Assembly (NCBI RefSeq): GCF_003121295.1
Contig: NZ_PHNC01000006.1
Coordinates: 124,001 to 188,000, forward strand
Length of the DNA: 64,000 nucleotides
DNA from: Streptomyces orinoci
GTDB lineage: Bacteria > Actinomycetota > Actinomycetes > Streptomycetales > Streptomycetaceae
Direction of reading: 5' to 3'
Below, one piece after another: positions 59,282 to 64,000 of the stretch. Each line of letters opens with the position of its first letter. Position 1 is the first letter of the stretch. Under the pieces are notes generated by a model. It had not been told where the DNA came from. It was given only the letters and a program-made list of their open reading frames with translations, and searched no databases. The position numbers and the translations under genes are program-made.

Positions 59282-60363
59282 GGGCCTCCTCGACCGACTC
59301 CGGGGGCCCGCTGACCAGGGCGAGGCAACGGGACAGGTCACCCGGCAGGGCGGCGGAAGGGATGTCCCCGGGGGGCGTCAATCGTGCCCACGGCCAGGGT
59401 TCGCCGGTCGCGGGGGTGTCCAGGAACACCGGCACCGGCCGCCGTCGTACGGCCAGTTCCTCCAGCAGGGCGCGGGCCGCCGAGCGTCCCCAGCCGCCCG
59501 CCACCAGCAGCACCTCGCGGGCCGGGGCCACCCTGGAGGGTGGGTCCGCCCGCGGCCGGTCCCAGCCGCAGCACATCGCCCACGCGGGTGTGTTCCACCA
59601 GCGCCTCGCTCACCCCACCGGGTCCCAACCTGCCGACCAGAAACTCCAGTTCACCGTCCGGGCGGGGCGCATGGGCCATGGCATAGCGGCGCCAGGCCTG
59701 GGGCAGCAGCGGGGACTCCAGGGCCGCAGACTGCCCGGCCCGATAGGGGTACGGCTCATGCGGCCGTAACCGCAGCCGCACCGTGCCCGGGGCGACGGGC
59801 TCATGCGCGGTGACGGTGGCCTGCCAGGCGGTGGGCTCGCCCACCGCCGCCTCCGCACCGGCCACCATGGCGGCCACCGCGAAGCGCAGCATCCGCAGCC
59901 AGGCGCCCTCCATCTCCTCGGTCCAGCGCGGCCCCGCCGTGGCCCGCAGCGCCTGGCGCAGCGCGGTCTCGAAGGCGGCGAAGTGCGCGGGGCGCACCCC
60001 GAGTTTGCGGTGTTCGCGGCCCAGCCGGGCGAAGGTCCCCTCGATCTCCCGCGGTTGATGGAGGTTGGCGGTCAAGTACCGCAGGATCTCCGCCAGATGC
60101 TGCCGCTGGAAGGCCATGGACTCGGGGAACAGCGCCCGCAGCGCGGGCCACTGCTCGAAGAGGGAGGTGTAGAGGTGGGCGATCAGCTTCTCAAAGGGGG
60201 TGACCGTGTCCAGGTACCGGTGGATCACCGCCTGGTCGGCGGCCCCGTCATAGGGCTGTGGCCCGCCCGCCCGGTCCGGCGCGGTGGACAGCAGCCGCCG
60301 GCGCAGCCGCATGGCGTCATGCCGGGCGAGCAGGGCGTGGTACTCATGCGTGTCGATCTTCAT
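59229..60363 (-). pseudogene. Flavohaemoglobin-like gene split by a frameshift
   Basis: From ATG 60363 (MKIDTHEYHALLARHD) the frame codes a globin (residues about 40-180; helix with proximal His in RLGREHRKLGVRPAHFAAFETAL, and LRALFPESM). An FAD-binding beta-barrel follows (VTAHEPVAPGTVRLRLRPHEPYPYRAGQSAALESPLLPQAWRRYAMA). After RVGDVLRLGP the frame turns into Gly-rich nonsense, while the adjacent frame resumes the expected NAD-binding lobe with EVLLVAGGWGRSAARALLEELAVRR to 59229. The shift lies near 59550-59570. It is either a real frameshift inactivating a nitric-oxide-detoxifying type enzyme or a sequencing error. Confidence 0.7.
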
Positions 60364-60504
60364 GGGGCCGCAGTATGACACCGCCCCCGAGTGCCCAAAG
60401 GGCCCCGTTCACCAGGGCCGTTGGGCCCTGGACGGGCGGCTTCCGGTGGCTCTCGGCGCATCGGCGCGCCTGTGTTGAGGGCCGCGGGTTCTCCGCGCCC
60501 CCGG

Positions 60505-61731
60505 CTAGCCGCCTCCCGGCTGGCGGCTCAGTGCCTGGCGGGCGGCCTTGTAGGCCATGGCGGGGTCCGGGGACGGGCCGGGGGCCGGGCGCCAGGTGCC
60601 AAGCCAGTCGGTGAAGGGGTACCAGCGGCCGTCCGGGCCGAGCCGGAGCTGGACCCGGGCGCCGGGGTCGGTGACGCGGTTGTGGTCGCGCTCCAGGGTG
60701 GAGAGGGGCGCCGGCCGCAAGGGCTGGATGGCGGCCTCGGCCTGGGCGAGGGTATCGGGGTCGGCGGGCAGGCGGTGCAGGGTGACCTGGAGGCCGTCCA
60801 GGCCGCCGTACTCCAACGCGGTGCCCAGCCGCCGCAGTTGGCCGGGGGCGAGGCCCAGGCGCTCGGCCGCCTCGGCGGCCCAGGGTGCCCCCGGGGAGGT
60901 GGCCAGCAGGCGCACCGCGTCGGTGAAGGAATCGCCGGCGGGCGGGCGGTGCTCCCCGCGCAGCAGGGCCCGGGCGCGCCGGGCCGCGTCATCGGCCAGG
61001 GCGGACAGGACGGTGAGGGACGGGGCGGGGGCGGGCGGCTCCTCCAGGGAGCCGTCCAGGAGGCAGAACTCCGGTTCGCCGGGCGGGGCGGCGCGGTCGT
61101 CCGGCGGGGCGGCCCCGGTGGGGCGGTTGCGCCAGCGGCGATAGGCCTCCTCGGCCGGGATGCCGTCCGGATCGGGTTGGAGGTCCGGGGCGGGCGAGGG
61201 GGCGGGGACGCCCCCGGTGGCCAGGTGGGCGCGGAGGTGTTTATGGGCGCGGCCGCGCAGCGAGAGCAGCACGGCGGGGGCGGTACGCAGCCGCTGGGCG
61301 AAGGCATGGCCCAGGGCGGCGGTGTGCGGGCAAATGCCGGACTCGGCACCGCAGTTGCAGCGGAGGGAGAGCTCGGCGGCCGAGGGCATCAGCGGTACCC
61401 CGGCCGTGCGGGCGGGGTCGGTGAGTACATCGGGGAGGCGCTCACCGCGCAGTGCGGCGGCGAGCACGGGGTCCTGGGACAGGGCGGCGTAGATCCGGTC
61501 CCATTCCTCCTCGCCGAGCACCGGCACTCCGATGACCGGGCGGATCCTGGCCTGGACGCCGGGGACATGGATCTTGGTGGTGACCACTCCGGCGCCGATG
61601 TTCAGCGGCCCCAGGGTGCCCAGCAGGGCACACCCTTCCGCCGGCACGGCGGGGTTGCCCGCGGCGGCCTTGAAGGCGGTGGTCCAAATGTCGGCCCAGC
61701 GGGCGGTGGCGGGCCTGAGGGCCGTGCTCAT
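60505..61731 (-). CDS. SWIM zinc-finger protein
   Basis: The 408-residue protein starts at ATG 61731, overlapping the helicase stop (ATGA). SLRCNCGAESGICPHTAALGHAF is the SWIM motif (CxC then CxH), a zinc finger that binds nucleic acid or partners. The C-terminal half (FTDAVRLLATSPGAPWAAEAAERLGLAPGQLRRLGTAL, then a tail LSTLERDHNRVTDPGARVQLRLGPDGRWYPF) is family-specific. In streptomycetes this gene is regularly coupled to a SNF2 helicase, as here, so the two probably act together on DNA. RBS GGGGAAGAAC. Confidence 0.88.
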   Translation of the reverse strand: MSTALRPATARWADIWTTAFKAAAGNPAVPAEGCALLGTLGPLNIGAGVVTTKIHVPGVQARIRPVIGVPVLGEEEWDRIYAALSQDPVLAAALRGERLPDVLTDPARTAGVPLMPSAAELSLRCNCGAESGICPHTAALGHAFAQRLRTAPAVLLSLRGRAHKHLRAHLATGGVPAPSPAPDLQPDPDGIPAEEAYRRWRNRPTGAAPPDDRAAPPGEPEFCLLDGSLEEPPAPAPSLTVLSALADDAARRARALLRGEHRPPAGDSFTDAVRLLATSPGAPWAAEAAERLGLAPGQLRRLGTALEYGGLDGLQVTLHRLPADPDTLAQAEAAIQPLRPAPLSTLERDHNRVTDPGARVQLRLGPDGRWYPFTDWLGTWRPAPGPSPDPAMAYKAARQALSRQPGGG

Positions 61732-64000
61732 GTGTTCTTCCCCAGGGTGACGAGGTCGGCCAGTTCCCGGTCGGTCAGGGCGCCCAGGGCGCTTTCGCCG
61801 GTGGCCAGGACGGCGTCGTGCAGGGCGCGTTTGCTCTCCAGCAGGGCGGCGATCCGGTCCTCCACCGTGCCCTCGCTGATGAGTTGGTGGACATGGACGG
61901 TGCGGTGCTGGCCGATGCGGTGGGCGCGGTCGGTGGCCTGGTCCTCGATGGCGGGGTTCCAGGTGCGGTCGTAGTGGATGACATGGGTGGCGCGGGTGAG
62001 ATTGAGCCCGGTGCCGGCGGCCCGCAGGGAGAGGATCAGGATCCGGTGCCGGCCCGCCTGGAAGGCGTCCACCATTTCCTGGCGCCGGGCGGGCGGGGTG
62101 GAGCCGTGCAGGAACAGCGGGTCCAGTCCCAGGGTGTCCAGATGGTCCTGGAGCAGCCGGCCCATCACCACATAGCTGGTGAAGATCAGGGCGGATTCGC
62201 CGCGTTCGCCAATGGTGGTCAACAGCTCCTGGAGTGCCCTGAGTTTGGCGGAGCGCTCGGCGAAGGGCGGCTCGTCGGGCGCCGGCCGGCCGGTGCGGTG
62301 GTGCAGATAGTGCGCGGGGTGGTTGCAGATCTGTTTGAGGGCGGTGAGCAGTCGCAGCACCATCCGCCGTCGGCCGGGTCCGGCCGAGCCGCGTACGGCG
62401 GCCATGGCCTCGCGCACATTGGCCTCGTAGAGCGCGGCCTGTTCGGCGGTCAGCTGGACAATGCGCTCCTGGTGCACCTTGGGCGGCAGTTCGGGGGCGA
62501 TGCCGGGGTCGCTCTTGCGCCGCCGCAGCAGGAAGGGGCTGATCAGCCGGGTGAGCCGGCGGGCGGCCGGGTCGGCGGTGTCCCGTTCCACATCGCGTGC
62601 ATAGCGTTCCCGGAACCGGGCCAGGGTGCCGAACAGTCCGGGGTTGGCCCAGTCCAGGATGGCCCAGAGTTCGTCCAGGGTGTTCTCCACCGGGGTGCCG
62701 GTGAGCGCGAGGCGTACTCCGGAGCGCAGCTCGCGCAGGCAACGGGCGGTCTGGGTGCGGTGGTTCTTCACATGCTGGGCCTCGTCGGCCAGCACCAGGT
62801 CCCAGTTGACGGCCGCCAGCCGCCGGTGGTCGCGGCGCAGGATGCCATAGGTGGTCACCACCACGGCCGTCTCCGCCGTACCGGCCAGCGAGCGCTGGTT
62901 GCCGTGGTAGCGGATGACGGGGGTGCCGGGGGCGAACCGGGCGATTTCCCTGGCCCAGTTGGCGACCAGCGAGGACGGGCAGATCACCAGGGTGGGGCCG
63001 GGGTGGCCGCATTCCCGGCGGTGCAGATGGAAGGCGATGGCGGTGAGCGTCTTGCCCAGGCCCATGTCATCGGCCAGGCAGGCGCCGAAGCCCAATGAGG
63101 TGGTGTGGGACAGCCAGTTGAGCGCCCGGTGCTGGTAGTCGCGCAGCTGGGCGTGGAGGGCGCGGGGCACCGGCACCGGGCGGGCGGTTTCACCGCCGCG
63201 CAGGGTGGCGACCACCTCGGCCAGCGCCCCGGCCGGCTCGCAGGCGAAGTCCCGGCCGTCCACGGTGACCGAGCCGGACAGGGCGGCGGTCAGCGCGGCC
63301 GCGCCGGTGAGCGGTTCCAGACGGCGGTGGCGGGCGCGGCGGGCGGTGTCCGGATCGACCAGGACCCAGCGGTCGCGCAGGGCGACCAGCGGGCGGGCCG
63401 CCGCCACCAGCCGGTCCATCTCCGCCTCGGTGAGCGGCTCGCCGTCCAGTACCAGCTGCCAGCGGAAGTCCAGGAGCTGGTTGAGCCCAAAGCCCACGGA
63501 TGCCCCTGGGCCGCCGGACTCGCCCGAGCCTCGCGAGCCGTCCGAACCGTCGTGGGCCGTGCCGCCGACCACCGTACGGGTGCTCAGCGCCCGGCGCAGT
63601 TCCTCCGGCCACTGGATGCCAAGGCCCCGCTCCGCCAGCAACCGGCCGGTCTCGCCCAGGAGTTCCAGGATGTCGGAGGAGGTCAGCAGGAGGGGGGCGG
63701 CCGGGTCGTGGTCGGCGAGCCGTTTGAGCGGCGGCCAGTCCTGGGCGGCGCGGCGCAGGGCGCGTACCGCCCGGCGCAGATCGCCGTGGTCCAGGCCGGG
63801 CGGTGGACGGTGGCCGGTATGGAACCGGGCGACCGGTTCGGCCCGGTCACTGCCGGGGGGCCGGAGCAGCAGGGTGGCGCGCAGCCGCCCGGCCTCGGCG
63901 TCCGCCGGGTCCGGGGGTGCCACCCGCAGGACGAGGCCGGGGGTGGTGCCGCCCTCACAGCGGTCGGCCACCATGTCTGTCCACAGCCGCAGTTGGGGGG
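61728..64000 (-). CDS. SNF2 family DEAD/DEAH-box helicase (N terminus outside)
   Basis: The visible 757 residues run to the window edge without a secure start. An N-terminal family-specific region precedes the ATPase core: ACLADDMGLGKTLTAIAFH (Walker A), WDLVLADEAQHVKNHRTQ (Walker B), LALTGTPVENTLDELWAIL, and the C-terminal lobe ESALIFTSYVVMGRLLQDHL, ILILSLRAAGTGLNLTRATHVIHYD and QATDRAHRIGQHRTVHVHQLISEGTVEDRI. It is the bacterial Snf2/RapA-like group and probably translocates on double-stranded DNA with its coupled SWIM partner. Confidence 0.9.
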   Translation of the reverse strand, partial: PQLRLWTDMVADRCEGGTTPGLVLRVAPPDPADAEAGRLRATLLLRPPGSDRAEPVARFHTGHRPPPGLDHGDLRRAVRALRRAAQDWPPLKRLADHDPAAPLLLTSSDILELLGETGRLLAERGLGIQWPEELRRALSTRTVVGGTAHDGSDGSRGSGESGGPGASVGFGLNQLLDFRWQLVLDGEPLTEAEMDRLVAAARPLVALRDRWVLVDPDTARRARHRRLEPLTGAAALTAALSGSVTVDGRDFACEPAGALAEVVATLRGGETARPVPVPRALHAQLRDYQHRALNWLSHTTSLGFGACLADDMGLGKTLTAIAFHLHRRECGHPGPTLVICPSSLVANWAREIARFAPGTPVIRYHGNQRSLAGTAETAVVVTTYGILRRDHRRLAAVNWDLVLADEAQHVKNHRTQTARCLRELRSGVRLALTGTPVENTLDELWAILDWANPGLFGTLARFRERYARDVERDTADPAARRLTRLISPFLLRRRKSDPGIAPELPPKVHQERIVQLTAEQAALYEANVREAMAAVRGSAGPGRRRMVLRLLTALKQICNHPAHYLHHRTGRPAPDEPPFAERSAKLRALQELLTTIGERGESALIFTSYVVMGRLLQDHLDTLGLDPLFLHGSTPPARRQEMVDAFQAGRHRILILSLRAAGTGLNLTRATHVIHYDRTWNPAIEDQATDRAHRIGQHRTVHVHQLISEGTVEDRIAALLESKRALHDAVLATGESALGALTDRELADLVTLGKNT

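Noticed and set aside
1..64000. CRISPR arrays, tRNA or rRNA genes
   Set aside because: No regularly spaced repeats with unique spacers and no cloverleaf or ribosomal RNA signatures were seen; the tandem repeats found have no spacers.

Overview
The window is high-GC actinobacterial chromosome with the codon bias, GTG starts, gene families and cell-wall, regulatory and secondary-metabolism content typical of Streptomyces. I see no rRNA, tRNA, CRISPR array or replication origin. It opens in the 3' end of an amino-acid permease and closes inside a SNF2-type helicase.

Layout. 1-17.4 kb: mixed accessory genes. These are a GlxA-type regulator, a secreted NucA/NucB-type nuclease followed by an acidic partner, two beta-propeller proteins transcribed divergently, a small XRE-regulator island with three overlapping short genes (8.5-10.5 kb), a secreted alpha/beta hydrolase, and an FAD oxidoreductase and SDR separated by a tandem repeat. 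17.7-27.9 kb: ten tightly coupled genes forming an unusual biosynthetic operon. They encode a KAS III-like enzyme, an AurF-like di-iron oxygenase, an acyl carrier protein, an aminoacyl-carrier-protein ligase, a thioester-reductase-like SDR, a ferritin-like di-iron enzyme, a phosphopantetheinyl transferase fused to its own carrier protein, an MMPL exporter, an ICMT-like membrane methyltransferase and a fatty acyl-AMP ligase. A TipA-like MerR regulator follows, with its own 19-bp-spacer promoter. I do not recognise this combination as a characterised pathway; the parts suggest a lipid joined to an amino acid that is then oxidised and exported.

28.9-38.2 kb: squalene/phytoene-synthase family protein, PLP ammonia-lyase, DUF1540 protein, ABC-class ATPase, Hsp20 with an HspR-type operator, Nei/Fpg glycosylase, YidB-like protein, cytochrome P450, a truncated histidine kinase and an intact response regulator. 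38.2-49.6 kb: two nearly identical lytic-transglycosylase genes in direct orientation bracket about 10 kb. That interval holds a Nudix hydrolase, an internally deleted TnpB element, a membrane NRPS of the epsilon-poly-lysine synthetase type and a diaminobutyrate aminotransferase (a likely poly-amino-acid cassette), and a secreted amidase. 49.7-64 kb: methyltransferase, S53 peptidase, MHS-type transporter, a cluster of three Roadblock-type proteins, lipoprotein protease, membrane acyltransferase, a frameshifted flavohaemoglobin, and a SWIM/SNF2 pair.

The two natural-product loci are the most notable content. In the first, activation enzymes (FAAL, aminoacyl-CP ligase) and the PPTase supply carrier-bound substrates, the KAS III-like protein, di-iron enzymes, reductase and methyltransferase would tailor them, and the MMPL protein would export the product. 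In the second, the aminotransferase would make 2,4-diaminobutyrate for polymerisation by the membrane synthetase. All assignments are by eye from translated sequence; no database search was run.
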